From assembly GCA_027887005.1 (NCBI GenBank), contig JAPCJI010000002.1, forward strand, positions 124,001 through 188,000: a stretch of 64,000 bases of DNA, given 5' to 3'. A program made the position numbers and the translations under genes. Source of the DNA: Nitrososphaerota archaeon. GTDB lineage: Archaea; Thermoproteota; Nitrososphaeria; Nitrososphaerales; Gagatemarchaeaceae. The notes beneath the pieces were generated by a model. The model did not search any database. It was given only the letters and a program-made list of their open reading frames with translations, and had not been told where the DNA came from. Numbering within the stretch: the stretch's first letter is position 1; every line of letters begins with the position of its first letter. Shown here piece by piece: positions 8,240 through 18,053 of the stretch.

Positions 8240-8388
8240 AAGGCCTCCAAGTCTATCACAATTTCATCCGACCCCACGAGGCCTTGAACGGGGACACGCC
8301 AGCCGACCGAGCGGGTATCAAAGTCGCGGGGCAGAATAAGTGGCTTGCAATCATCCAGAACGCGGCGCATCAACAGAAGGAGTCGTGA
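8221..8388 (+). pseudogene. C-terminal remnant of a DDE transposase
   Basis: A 55-codon frame encodes the characteristic end of an archaeal DDE transposase: YHNFIRPHEALNGDTPADRA followed by GIKVAGQNKWLAIIQNA. This is the region holding the last catalytic Glu and the NF.RPH...TPAE..GI signature seen in IS6-like and related archaeal transposases. Everything upstream of the conserved TP is missing and no terminal repeats are obvious, so it is a decayed insertion. Its 3' end overlaps the small minus-strand membrane gene. Confidence 0.75.
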
Positions 8389-8575
8389 CGGTCTTGGGTT
8401 TCCAAAGCCAAGCGACGAGGAAGTATATCACGAAGAACACGAGCGCGAGTGTCGATGGTGCACCCACCAGCCAGTCGTTGGCGGAGAGGACATACAGTCG
8501 AATCGGGACAATGGCCAAGGTGATGAGGCCAACCACGGCAAACCAAATGAGAACTAATGTCCTTGACTCTCTCAC
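8351..8575 (-). CDS. small two-helix membrane protein
   Basis: A 74-residue product with two strong hydrophobic helices (about residues 7-28 and 41-58) separated by a short loop with an Arg and an NDW motif. GTG start at 8575, with a CTTAAATG TATA-like sequence about 25 bases upstream, suggesting a leaderless transcript. Its 3' end runs 38 bases into the transposase remnant on the other strand, which may have supplied the C-terminus. Function unknown. Confidence 0.5.
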   Translation of the reverse strand: MRESRTLVLIWFAVVGLITLAIVPIRLYVLSANDWLVGAPSTLALVFFVIYFLVAWLWKPKTVTTPSVDAPRSG

Positions 8576-8730
8576 GACATTCGGTCAAACTGCGACCTCA
8601 TTTAAGCATCTCAAATCAGTTAACAGTGAGAAATCGGAATGACTCCTATCTCCAGACGAGTTACCAGAACACGAGCCGGCCTCGAAAAGTCTTTATTGCG
8701 GCCGAAGCGCGCATTTCTCTCCGGACTGAA

Positions 8731-9639
8731 ATGTCTGCTACAATCTACTTCAAGATAACACTGCTTTTCGCAGTGCTGACGGGGCTCCTGATGGCCATAG
8801 GGTACGTGGTGGGGTACTACTTCTTCAACGACCCGATCACATTCATGCTGCTGGCGCTGGGGCTCTCGGCGCTCATTAACTTCGTCTCCTACTACTACAG
8901 CGATTCCCTGGTACTTAGGATGAGCAAGGCAAAGGTAATCCAAGAGAGCGACAACCCGACTCTCTTCAGGGTCGTCAGGAACGTTTCCCAGAAGGCTGGG
9001 ATTCCGATGCCGAAGGTGGCGATGCTCGATTCGCCACAGCCCAACGCCTTTGCGACCGGGAGGGGTCCTCAGAGGGCCGTCGTATGCGCCACCTCGAGCA
9101 TAGTGCAGACCCTGACCCCGGATGAGCTTGAAGCCGTGATAGGGCACGAGATCGGCCATGTGGTCCACCGCGATGTTCTGATGTCGGCCGTAGCAGCCAC
9201 CATGGCGGGCGCCATCTCATACATCGGAAACATCGCGATGTTTTCGCTCTGGTTCGGAGGTGGGAGCAATAGGAACAGGGGCGGGGGTTCGCCAGTCTTT
9301 CTCCTGCTCGCGGTCGTTCTTGTCCCGCTCGGGGCCACGTTCATCCGACTCGGGATAAGCAGGGGGGACGAGTACAGCGCCGACGAATACGGAGCGAAGC
9401 TCACCAGGAATCCCAGTGGTCTGATCAACGCCCTCCAGAAGATTACGGCGAAGGCCCAGACCAGGCCCATATCGAGTAACCCGAGCCAGGCACCGTCGCC
9501 GGCGATGGCTTCGCTCTGGATTGTGAACCCATTCAGGGGGAGCGCCCTGGTTGAGCTCTTCTCCACCCATCCGTCTATGCCTCACAGGATAGAGAGGCTG
9601 AAGAAGGTGGCGCGAGAGATGAACCTGTACATCGCCTAG
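8731..9639 (+). CDS. htpX: HtpX-type M48 membrane metalloprotease
   Basis: A 302-residue zinc metalloprotease for membrane protein quality control. Two N-terminal helices (about 7-30 and 36-54) are followed by the catalytic HEIGH at 139-143, two more hydrophobic segments (about 150-175 and 188-205) and the third zinc ligand in RGDEYSADEYG (about 211-221). The frame is open to 8557, but ATG 8731 is chosen: it gives the normal family length and a TTTATT TATA-like box lies about 35 bases upstream. It is convergent with the next gene, overlapping by 4 bases. Confidence 0.93.
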   Translation: MSATIYFKITLLFAVLTGLLMAIGYVVGYYFFNDPITFMLLALGLSALINFVSYYYSDSLVLRMSKAKVIQESDNPTLFRVVRNVSQKAGIPMPKVAMLDSPQPNAFATGRGPQRAVVCATSSIVQTLTPDELEAVIGHEIGHVVHRDVLMSAVAATMAGAISYIGNIAMFSLWFGGGSNRNRGGGSPVFLLLAVVLVPLGATFIRLGISRGDEYSADEYGAKLTRNPSGLINALQKITAKAQTRPISSNPSQAPSPAMASLWIVNPFRGSALVELFSTHPSMPHRIERLKKVAREMNLYIA

Positions 9640-10079
9640 CCGAGGACCAGCTTAAGGAAAGCCAACAGGGCACCGACTTCAAGGAGTTCGTCCTTCGCGG
9701 CCGGAGCCTCGGTCTTCGCCGTTGAGCTCTGCGTCGGAGATGCAAGGGACAGGTTTGGAAACATGCTGTTCGGAAAGAGCGCGGAGCTGTAGGAGGCCAG
9801 GGAATGAGGGATGGGTTGTGAGGATGATGGCGTCGCCGTGGGGAGAGGGGCGGTGACCGCAGGCAACGGAAGGGCCTCCGTTACAGGCGTCGGGTGCGGC
9901 ATTATGCGCCTCGGTTGTTCCTGCGGCCTGGTCGTCGGAGTCTTCATTGGGCCGGGCCTGGGCGAGGAGAGCAGGGCCGGGAAGAGCAGGAAGAAGCCGA
10001 TGAGGGTCACCGGGTAGAAGCCGAAGGCTATGCCCACGAGTATCAGGAAAACCGAAGCAACGAGCAGATTCCGGTTCAT
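9636..10079 (-). CDS. two-helix membrane protein with Pro/Ser/Thr-rich domain
   Basis: A 147-residue protein starting with two adjacent hydrophobic segments (residues 5-39, split around GFYPVTLIGF). It then has a basic, Pro/Ser/Thr-rich low-complexity region and a short hydrophobic C-terminus (LLEVGALLAFLKLVLG). No family recognised. The composition of the middle region suggests an exposed linker. The coding call rests on the membrane-protein-like N-terminus. Confidence 0.5.
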   Translation of the reverse strand: MNRNLLVASVFLILVGIAFGFYPVTLIGFFLLFPALLSSPRPGPMKTPTTRPQEQPRRIMPHPTPVTEALPLPAVTAPLPTATPSSSQPIPHSLASYSSALFPNSMFPNLSLASPTQSSTAKTEAPAAKDELLEVGALLAFLKLVLG

Positions 10080-10132
10080 ACCTAGCCAATCATCAGCGAG
10101 GGTCTCGAAGTATTAAGGATTGAGAAGGATGG

Positions 10133-10235
10133 TGGGCCAGCCCGGAATTGAACCGGGGACCTTGGCTTGCAGGAGGACTCCTCCCGCACTTCGCCGTGTC
10201 AGAGCGATGTCCTGACCAAACTAGACGACTGGCCC
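10133..10235 (-). tRNA. tRNA-Val(GAC) with intron in the variable region
   Basis: Acceptor GGGCCAG/CTGGCCC, discriminator A, D arm GTC...GAC, anticodon arm TCGCT-CTGACAC-GGCGA (anticodon GAC) and T arm CCCGG-TTCAATT-CCGGG all fit. Between the anticodon stem and the T stem there are 33 bases instead of 5. Removing 28 bases at about 10163-10190 (ends ambiguous by 1-2 bases because AG is repeated) restores an AGGTC variable loop. The insert folds into a 10-bp hairpin, TGCGGGAGGA with TCCTCCTGCA (one G-U), around position 45, a non-canonical intron site. Confidence 0.85.
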
Positions 10236-10390
10236 TGTTCGCGTTTCGGACGGCCGCTTCAGCCGCCTTTTATCTTTACGCAGGAATTGAGACAGGTCGA
10301 AGACCCTGCTATCGCGTTCATCCGTTGACCTGGCGAGCAGGCCCAGTCGCTTCGATTAAATAACCAACCAATGGTCTCCCGAATCAGGGC

Positions 10391-11674
10391 ATGGAAGGGA
10401 GTTCAGAGGTACCCGGGTTCTACAAGCTTTCGATGGCTGAGCGGCTCAACGTCGTCAAGAAGATGACTGGGCTGACAGATGAGGAGGCGAGGACGCTCGC
10501 AAACACGGGCGGATTGCCAGCGGACATGGCTGACAGGATGATCGAGAACGTCATCGGAGGGCTCACCTACCCAATGGGCATCGCAACCAACTTCAAGATC
10601 AACGGGAAGGATTACCTGGTGCCGATGGCGCTGGAGGAGCCGTCAGTTGTTGCCGCGGCGAGCAACGCGGCGAAGATGGCCAGGGTCAAGGGCGGTTTCA
10701 CGGTAACCAATACTGGGCCCGTGATGATAGGACAGATTCAGGTGGTCGACGTCCCCGAGCCTGAGGAAGCGAGGACTAGGCTTATGGGGCGGAAGGAGGA
10801 AGTCCTGAAGAAGGCCAACGAGCAGGACCCGATGCTCGTCTCGCTGGGGGGCGGGGCCAAGGACCTGAACGTGAAGGTCCTCTCGACGATCAAGGGACCG
10901 ATGGTCGTCGCTGAACTGATAGTCAACACAGGGGACGCGATGGGTGCCAACGCAGTCAACACCATGGCTGAGGCGGTCGCCCCGATGGTCGAAGAAGTCA
11001 CCGGTGGAAGGGTCTTCCTCAGAATCATCTCAAACCTAGCTGACAGGAGGCTCGTCAGGGCCGCGGCCGTATTCGAGAAGGAGACGATCGGAGGGGAAGA
11101 CGTTGTGGACGGGGTCGTTTACGCGTACGCATTCGCAGACGCCGACCCCTACAGGTGCGCGACCCACAACAAGGGGATAATGAACGGCGTGGTCGCTGTA
11201 GCCATCGCGTGCGGTCAGGACATCAGGGCACTCGAATCGGGGGCGCACAGCTACGCCTCGAGGAGCGGGAAATACAAGCCGCTCACGACCTGGGAGAAGA
11301 ATGGGGATGGCGACCTGGTCGGGAAGCTCGAAATGCCCATGGCGGTCGGACTGGTCGGGGGGGCGGCGAAGACCCACCCCGCAGCGAGGGCTGCCATTAA
11401 GATACTCGGGGTGAAGACGGCCATTGAACTGGCTGAGGTAATGGGGGCGGTGGGGCTCGCCCAGAACTTCGCAGCCCTCAGGGCCCTGGCGACCGAGGGG
11501 ATTCAGAGGGGTCACATGCGGCTTCATGCCCGCAATATCGCTGTGTCTGCGGGGGCGACCGGCGGGATGATAGACGAAGTCGCAGGCAGGATGGTTCAGG
11601 AAAAGAGGATCCGGTTCGACAGGGCGAAGGAGCTGGTCGAAGAGCTTTCTCGGACCAAGCGACCTGGCAACTGA
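10391..11674 (+). CDS. class II-type HMG-CoA reductase
   Basis: Hydroxymethylglutaryl-CoA reductase (427 residues), making mevalonate for isoprenoid membrane lipids (or running backwards in catabolism). The N-terminal PGFYKLSMAERL and LANTGGLPADMADRMIENVI segments match the bacterial-type class II enzymes. Catalytic elements are present: LEEPSVV (Glu near 82-83), DAMGAN cofactor loop, THNKGIMNG (Lys near 260), GQDIRALESGAH (Asp) and the late His in GHMRLHARN. Length is normal for class II. A TTAAATAA box lies about 35 bases upstream, suggesting a monocistronic leaderless transcript. Being the only HMGR visible, it probably serves biosynthesis; cofactor preference cannot be told. Confidence 0.92.
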   Translation: MEGSSEVPGFYKLSMAERLNVVKKMTGLTDEEARTLANTGGLPADMADRMIENVIGGLTYPMGIATNFKINGKDYLVPMALEEPSVVAAASNAAKMARVKGGFTVTNTGPVMIGQIQVVDVPEPEEARTRLMGRKEEVLKKANEQDPMLVSLGGGAKDLNVKVLSTIKGPMVVAELIVNTGDAMGANAVNTMAEAVAPMVEEVTGGRVFLRIISNLADRRLVRAAAVFEKETIGGEDVVDGVVYAYAFADADPYRCATHNKGIMNGVVAVAIACGQDIRALESGAHSYASRSGKYKPLTTWEKNGDGDLVGKLEMPMAVGLVGGAAKTHPAARAAIKILGVKTAIELAEVMGAVGLAQNFAALRALATEGIQRGHMRLHARNIAVSAGATGGMIDEVAGRMVQEKRIRFDRAKELVEELSRTKRPGN

Positions 11675-11721
11675 AGTCGTCCGCAAATTCCTATAAGCTG
11701 TCGTCGGGCGGTCGGTCGAAG

Positions 11722-12487
11722 TTGGAAGGAGATTACCGTGCGACGGCTCCTCACGTACCCAGGAACAAGTACCTGCTTCTCGCCGCGACAGTGGCGCTTG
11801 CGGTGGCCCTTTTGCAGCTTGCCCACCTGGCAGAGCTCCCCTTTGGCTCCTGGCTCTCAGGCGCGGGGGGGTCGGTGCTCTCGACCGCGTCACTGCTTGA
11901 TTTCATGAGGAAGTACGGCTACATCAGCCTCTTCATGTTGATGGCCCTTGAGAGCGCCTCGACCCCGGTGCCGAGCGAGGTCGTCCTGCCCTTCGCGGGA
12001 TACCTCGTCTCAGTGGGCGTTCTGGACTTCTGGCTGGCCCTGGCCGTGAGCACTTTGGCGAGCCTCACCGGCGCTCTGGTGGACTACTTCCTTGCGCTCT
12101 GGTTGGGGAGGCCCTTCGTCCTGAGGTTGCTGAAGGTGTTCGGGCTGGGGACCGGGTCGCTGGACCGGGCAGAGAGGTGGTTCGAAAGGTCGGGCCAGTG
12201 GACGGTCTTCGTGGCGAGGTTCGTGCCTGCGGTCAGGACCGTGATTTCGCTCCCAGCTGGGCTCTTCGAAATGCGCCTGAGGCCCTTCATCATCTTCACC
12301 GTGGCGGGATGTCTTGCCTGGGCGGCCATCCTGATCTACGCCGGCTCCTTGGCGGGTGCGTACTGGAACACAGCCTTCGCGTCTTCGTCGACTGTGATCG
12401 ACGCCCTATCCGGGATCGTCGCAGTGATTGCAGCTGCCTACATCGCGTATTTTGTCTACGGAGCGAAGGGTTCGGGGCGGATGAAGA

Positions 12488-12513
<26 letters not shown>
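11722..12513 (+). CDS. DedA/SNARE-associated family membrane protein
   Basis: A 263-residue member of the DedA (VTT) family, probably a lipid scramblase or flippase-like membrane protein. The family core is visible: [19 protein letters not shown] (about 75-95), a long hydrophobic segment, [13 protein letters not shown], and [20 protein letters not shown] (about 165-185), which holds the conserved Arg residues. There are about five to six hydrophobic segments, including an extra N-terminal helix. The start is TTG at 11722, about 28 bases after TATA-like CCTATAAG near 11690. It is convergent with hutU; the two genes overlap by 26 bases at their 3' ends. Confidence 0.88.
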
Positions 12514-14143
<1,630 letters not shown>

Positions 14144-14209
14144 GAAATTTCGGGGTCGTCTCTCGATTTAAGAGTTCAGTCGCGCGCGCAGTTTTTCCCG
14201 AGAAGCCTT
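14144..14209. promoter_or_regulatory. divergent hutU/hutI promoter region
   Basis: The short gap contains CGATTTAAGAG (about 14164-14174), readable as a TATA-like element on both strands. It lies about 40 bases before the hutI ATG and about 25 bases before the hutU ATG. This suggests shared control of the two genes. No clear operator palindrome seen. Confidence 0.5.
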
Positions 14210-15484
14210 ATGACGAGTGGGAGGCCCGACGCCCACGGGGAGATTCGGGATTTGGCAGACCTGGCGCTGGTTCACGCAGGGGAGCTGGTCACCTGCGACG
14301 GGACCGGAGAGGAAGGACTGGGGATCGTGCAGGATGGCGCTCTCCTCTGCGACGGCGGCAGGGTAGTCTGGACAGGCACCACGAGAGAGCTTGGGCGCAG
14401 GCTCGTCGGGAAAGCGGTCAGGAGGGTTGATGCCCAGGGAGGCCTCGTAGCCCCCGGGTTCGTCGACCCCCACACGCATCTTGTCTTCGCAGGGAGCCGG
14501 GAGGATGAGCTGGAAAGGAAGGTCAAAGGAGAAAGTTACACCAGCATACTCAACAAGGGGGGAGGGATCCTGCGGACGATCAGAGAGACGCGGAGGGCGT
14601 CCGTCGCGTCGATAGCAAGCGAGTCGGCAGACCGCCTCGACCAGCTCCTGAGTAACGGGGTCACCACCGCCGAGGTCAAGACGGGCTACGGCCAGGACCT
14701 GAAGGGCGAGACGAAACTGCTGACAGCAATCGGGCGCCTCCGGAAGCGAAGCCCAGTTGAGCTGGTCTCAACCTTCTTGGGCCTGCATGCCACTCCCCCG
14801 GAGTTCGGGAAGGCGAAGGAGTACGTCGACCACGCCATCAGGAAGATGCTCCCGATGGTCGCCTCCATGAAAGAAAGGCCCTCGTTTTCGGATTGCTTCT
14901 GCGAGGAGGGGGTCTTCTCCGCCGGTGAATGTGAAAGGTACCTAAGGGCCTCGCGAGAACTAGGCTTCGCGTGCAAGATCCACGCAGATGAATTCAGCGA
15001 CTCTGGGGGCGCGACGCTGGCGGCCAAGATGAAATGCGTCTCGGCGGACCACCTCGGGAGCAGCAGCGCCGAAGGAGCGATGATGATGGGGAAGGAGGGA
15101 GTCGTCGCTGTCCTTCTGCCGGCTACATCTCTCTACTCAGGCATCCGCTATGCCGATTCACGGAGATTGGCGGAAGCAGGCTGCAGAGTGGCTCTGGGGA
15201 CCGACCTGAGCCCCAACTCCTGGGTCGAATCTCCACAGTTCGTCATGGGCCTAGCGTGCGCCGGACTGAGGATGACGCCCGCCGAGGCGCTGAAGGGGTT
15301 CACAGTCAACGCAGCCCTCGCCCTGGGGAGGCCTGACCTGGGGAGGTTGACGGTAGGAGCTCCGGCCGATTTCGTCCTCCATTCAATCGCAAGCTACGAG
15401 TTTCTTGCATACCGGGTTGGAGGTCACTACGTTCGAAGCGTCTACAAGGGGGGGCGCGAAGTGTACGCGTCGCCTGAAGTCTAG
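14210..15484 (+). CDS. hutI: imidazolonepropionase
   Basis: Third step of histidine degradation: hydrolyses imidazolonepropionate to N-formimino-glutamate. A metal-dependent amidohydrolase of 424 residues. Metal ligands: PHTHLVFAGSRE (HxH), FLGLHATPPE, CKIHADEFSDSG and LGTDLSPNSW (Asp), in the correct order. The frame extends to 14132, inside hutU and the promoter; ATG 14210 gives the usual family length and lies downstream of the shared TATA-like element. The downstream hutH is convergent, overlapping by 4 bases. Confidence 0.95.
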   Translation: MTSGRPDAHGEIRDLADLALVHAGELVTCDGTGEEGLGIVQDGALLCDGGRVVWTGTTRELGRRLVGKAVRRVDAQGGLVAPGFVDPHTHLVFAGSREDELERKVKGESYTSILNKGGGILRTIRETRRASVASIASESADRLDQLLSNGVTTAEVKTGYGQDLKGETKLLTAIGRLRKRSPVELVSTFLGLHATPPEFGKAKEYVDHAIRKMLPMVASMKERPSFSDCFCEEGVFSAGECERYLRASRELGFACKIHADEFSDSGGATLAAKMKCVSADHLGSSSAEGAMMMGKEGVVAVLLPATSLYSGIRYADSRRLAEAGCRVALGTDLSPNSWVESPQFVMGLACAGLRMTPAEALKGFTVNAALALGRPDLGRLTVGAPADFVLHSIASYEFLAYRVGGHYVRSVYKGGREVYASPEV

Positions 15485-16956
15485 GGGAGCTTTCCGGCTC
15501 CTATTGCGGACGCCAGGTTCTCGATTTCGTCCGCCTGGGACCTGTCACCCCGGAGCAGTGGGGAGAGGCCCCTGACGACCGCGCAGACCTCCTTGGAGTG
15601 TTCCGAGACCCCTGTGTCGTCAGAGCCCAGGAGGTTGGAGGCACAGATCAGCTCGATCGCCAGTACCATCGCCACGTTGGATGCCACGGCAAGGGCCTTC
15701 ATCCCGGCGTTGACCCCATGGCTCGCGTGGTCCTCGATGCCCCCCGAGACGCTGGCAGGGTAGGCAGATTGGGGATAGACCTGCTTGGCATTGTCGGCTG
15801 TCAGGGCGGTCGCAGTGTACTGAAGTATCATCAGCCCGGACTCCAGGCCGGGTTTCCCAGCCATGTACTTCGTCTCCGCAGGCGTCTTCGAAAGGAGGAG
15901 ATTGATCCTCCCAAGCGAAATGACCCCGAGGTACGCTAGAGAAATCGATAGGAGGTCCAGCGCCATGGCTACGGGCTGGGCGTGGAAGTTCCCTCCGTGC
16001 AGCACCGCTCCGTCTTCGAGCAGGACGGGATTGTCTGAGACCGAATTCATCTCGTCGACCACCAGCCTCTCGGCGAAGCCGAGGGCGTCCTTGAGGGAAC
16101 CGTGGACCTGGGGGGCGCACCTAATCGAATAGGGGTCCTGGGGGACAGGCCCGGCCCGAATCCTGAGGCTGTCCTTCAGGGACTGTCTGATGCGCTTCGC
16201 TACGTATTCCTGGCCCGGGTCCCTCTTCAGTCCTATCAGCCTCTCGTCGAAAGACTGAGAGCAGGCGCCCAGGACTTCGCTGGTCAGTGCCACGGAGCAG
16301 TTTGCTGCCTCGAGGAGGATGCCTCCCCTCTGGGTGACCACCGCGCCCAGGGCGGTGGTGAAGGCAGTCCCGTTGATCAGAGAAAGTCCTTCCTTCGCGT
16401 GTAGGATGATCGGCTTGAGCTTGGATGCGGCCAGCGCCTTCCTCGAGTCTGTCAGTCGGTGCCTGTGGTAGGCTCTTCCTTCACCGACCATCGTGAGGGC
16501 CATGTGGGCCGATGGGACGAGGTCCCCGCTGGCTCCGAGGGAACCGAACTCGGGGACCCGGGGGGTTACCCCTTTGTTCAGCATAGCAGCGATGAGCTCG
16601 GCGACTTCGGTCCTTACAGCGCTGTTTCCGTTGAGGAGGCTGTTGAGCCGGATGACCATCGCTGCCCGGACCACCTCCAGTGGCATTGGGTTCCCGACTC
16701 CGGCAGCGTGGCTTCTGATCAGGTTGAGCTGGAGTTCTTTGAGGTTCCCGAGGCGGACGGCCTTGTCGGAGAGGGACCCGAATCCCGTGTTCACCCCGTA
16801 GACGACCTCCCCCCTGCCCAGCTTATGGTCGAGCAGAGACCTGAACCTCTCCATGCGTCGGAGGCTGGAGACGCTGACCCTGACTGGGACGCCCCGTTCC
16901 GCGACGTCGATGGCCGATTCGAGAGTGAGAGACCGCCCATCCACTGTAACGACCAT
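15481..16956 (-). CDS. hutH: histidine ammonia-lyase
   Basis: First step of histidine degradation: deaminates histidine to trans-urocanate. The MIO prosthetic-group triad Ala-Ser-Gly is in FGSLGASGDLVPSAHMAL (about residues 140-157). YGVNTGFGSL (about 59-68), QDPYSIRCAPQVHG and a late KEVCAVV segment also match. Length 491 is normal for the bacterial/archaeal enzyme. It is divergent from hutG with promoters for both in the gap. Confidence 0.96.
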   Translation of the reverse strand: MVVTVDGRSLTLESAIDVAERGVPVRVSVSSLRRMERFRSLLDHKLGRGEVVYGVNTGFGSLSDKAVRLGNLKELQLNLIRSHAAGVGNPMPLEVVRAAMVIRLNSLLNGNSAVRTEVAELIAAMLNKGVTPRVPEFGSLGASGDLVPSAHMALTMVGEGRAYHRHRLTDSRKALAASKLKPIILHAKEGLSLINGTAFTTALGAVVTQRGGILLEAANCSVALTSEVLGACSQSFDERLIGLKRDPGQEYVAKRIRQSLKDSLRIRAGPVPQDPYSIRCAPQVHGSLKDALGFAERLVVDEMNSVSDNPVLLEDGAVLHGGNFHAQPVAMALDLLSISLAYLGVISLGRINLLLSKTPAETKYMAGKPGLESGLMILQYTATALTADNAKQVYPQSAYPASVSGGIEDHASHGVNAGMKALAVASNVAMVLAIELICASNLLGSDDTGVSEHSKEVCAVVRGLSPLLRGDRSQADEIENLASAIGAGKLP

Positions 16957-17031
16957 TGCTATGCACCCCCCCAGGCCTGACTAATAATCCTCGACATACG
17001 TTTAACTCGACTTCGACGTGGGACCAGAACG
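16957..17031. promoter_or_regulatory. divergent hutH/hutG promoter region
   Basis: Two TATA-like elements: GATTATTAG on the minus strand (about 16980-16989) some 27 bases before hutH, and CGTTTAAC on the plus strand (about 16999-17006) some 27-30 bases before the TTG of hutG. Both would give leaderless mRNAs, and this supports the TTG start of hutG. Confidence 0.55.
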
Positions 17032-17973
17032 TTGAGGACGCAAGCGGAATACCCGGCCCCGAGGTACAGGGACCCGAAGGACAGGAGGCTGGTCCAGATC
17101 ATCAAGCAGGCCCGAAGCAGCAGAGCGGGGGCGGTCAATCTCATGGGGGTCCCATTCGACGGGGCGGTCTTGGGCAGGAAGGGAGCCGCGGGCGGGCCTG
17201 CCGGGATAAGGCAGGCACTGTCGTCGTTCTCGAACTACAGCCTGGAACTTGGCTCGGACCTTTCTGGAGCGAAGGTCTTCGACCTCGGGGATGTCGTCAC
17301 TTCGCAGGACGTCTTCGCCGCTCACACACAAATCGAGAAGGAGGTCGCAGAGGCGCTCGGAGGGGACTCCCTGCTGCTGGTGTTGGGTGGGGACAACAGC
17401 ATCTCCCTGCCTTCCCTCAGGGCATTCGGCAAGAAGTTCGGGAAGGTCGGCCTCATAGTCGTCGATTCGCACTTCGACCTGAGGGGCGAGATCGGGGGGA
17501 AGCCGACGAGCGGTTCGAGCTATGGCCTCGCTGTCAGGACCGCGAAGGGGCTCGACCCGAGACGTTTCGCGGAGATTGGGATCCACGGGTTCTTGAATTC
17601 AAGGGAGTACGCGAGGGAGGCGGCGAAAAACGGGATGACGGTGTACACCGCGAGCGATGTTAGGCAGGAAGGTGCGACCGCGATTGCAAGAGATGCATAT
17701 GGTGTGGCGAGCAAGGGATGCGAGGCGGTCTACCTGAGCATCGACCTTGATGCAGTGGACCTGGCATACGTGTCAGGGGTGAGCGCGCCGAGCGCAGGTG
17801 GAATCTCAGCTGCCGACCTCTTCGACATCGCCTACTACCTCGGGGGGAGGGACAAGGTCAGGTGCGCCGACCTGGTGGAGCTGGCTCCTCAATTGGACCC
17901 GAGCGGAAGGTCCCAGATCACTGCGGCGACAGCCCTTGTCTATCTGATGGCGGGATTCAGTTCGAGAGCATAG
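17032..17973 (+). CDS. hutG: formimidoylglutamase (ureohydrolase family)
   Basis: A 313-residue ureohydrolase. Given the neighbours it should split N-formimino-glutamate to glutamate and formamide, closing the hut pathway. The binuclear metal site is visible: GGDNSISLPS (about 118-127; Asn replaces the usual His of GGDH, a variation that fits formimidoylglutamase better than arginase), VVDSHFDLRG (about 143-152) and YLSIDLDAVDLAYVSG (about 234-249). Agmatinase-type activity is the alternative, made less likely by the context. TTG start, supported by TATA spacing. Confidence 0.88.
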   Translation: MRTQAEYPAPRYRDPKDRRLVQIIKQARSSRAGAVNLMGVPFDGAVLGRKGAAGGPAGIRQALSSFSNYSLELGSDLSGAKVFDLGDVVTSQDVFAAHTQIEKEVAEALGGDSLLLVLGGDNSISLPSLRAFGKKFGKVGLIVVDSHFDLRGEIGGKPTSGSSYGLAVRTAKGLDPRRFAEIGIHGFLNSREYAREAAKNGMTVYTASDVRQEGATAIARDAYGVASKGCEAVYLSIDLDAVDLAYVSGVSAPSAGGISAADLFDIAYYLGGRDKVRCADLVELAPQLDPSGRSQITAATALVYLMAGFSSRA

Positions 17974-18053
17974 GCGACTGGGGGGCGCGGGCAGATCGAT
18001 GCCAGAAACTCGACCTCAAGCTTAATCTGACTCAGATCGCGGGAACAGAATCG

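Noticed and set aside
10133-10235. Long variable region considered as a class II (Leu/Ser) tRNA arm
   Set aside because: Anticodon GAC and discriminator A specify Val, and the insert can be removed cleanly to give a 5-base variable loop.
11036-11893. 285-codon minus-strand frame opposite HMG-CoA reductase
   Set aside because: Pro/Arg-rich shadow of a GC-rich gene with all HMGR motifs on the plus strand.
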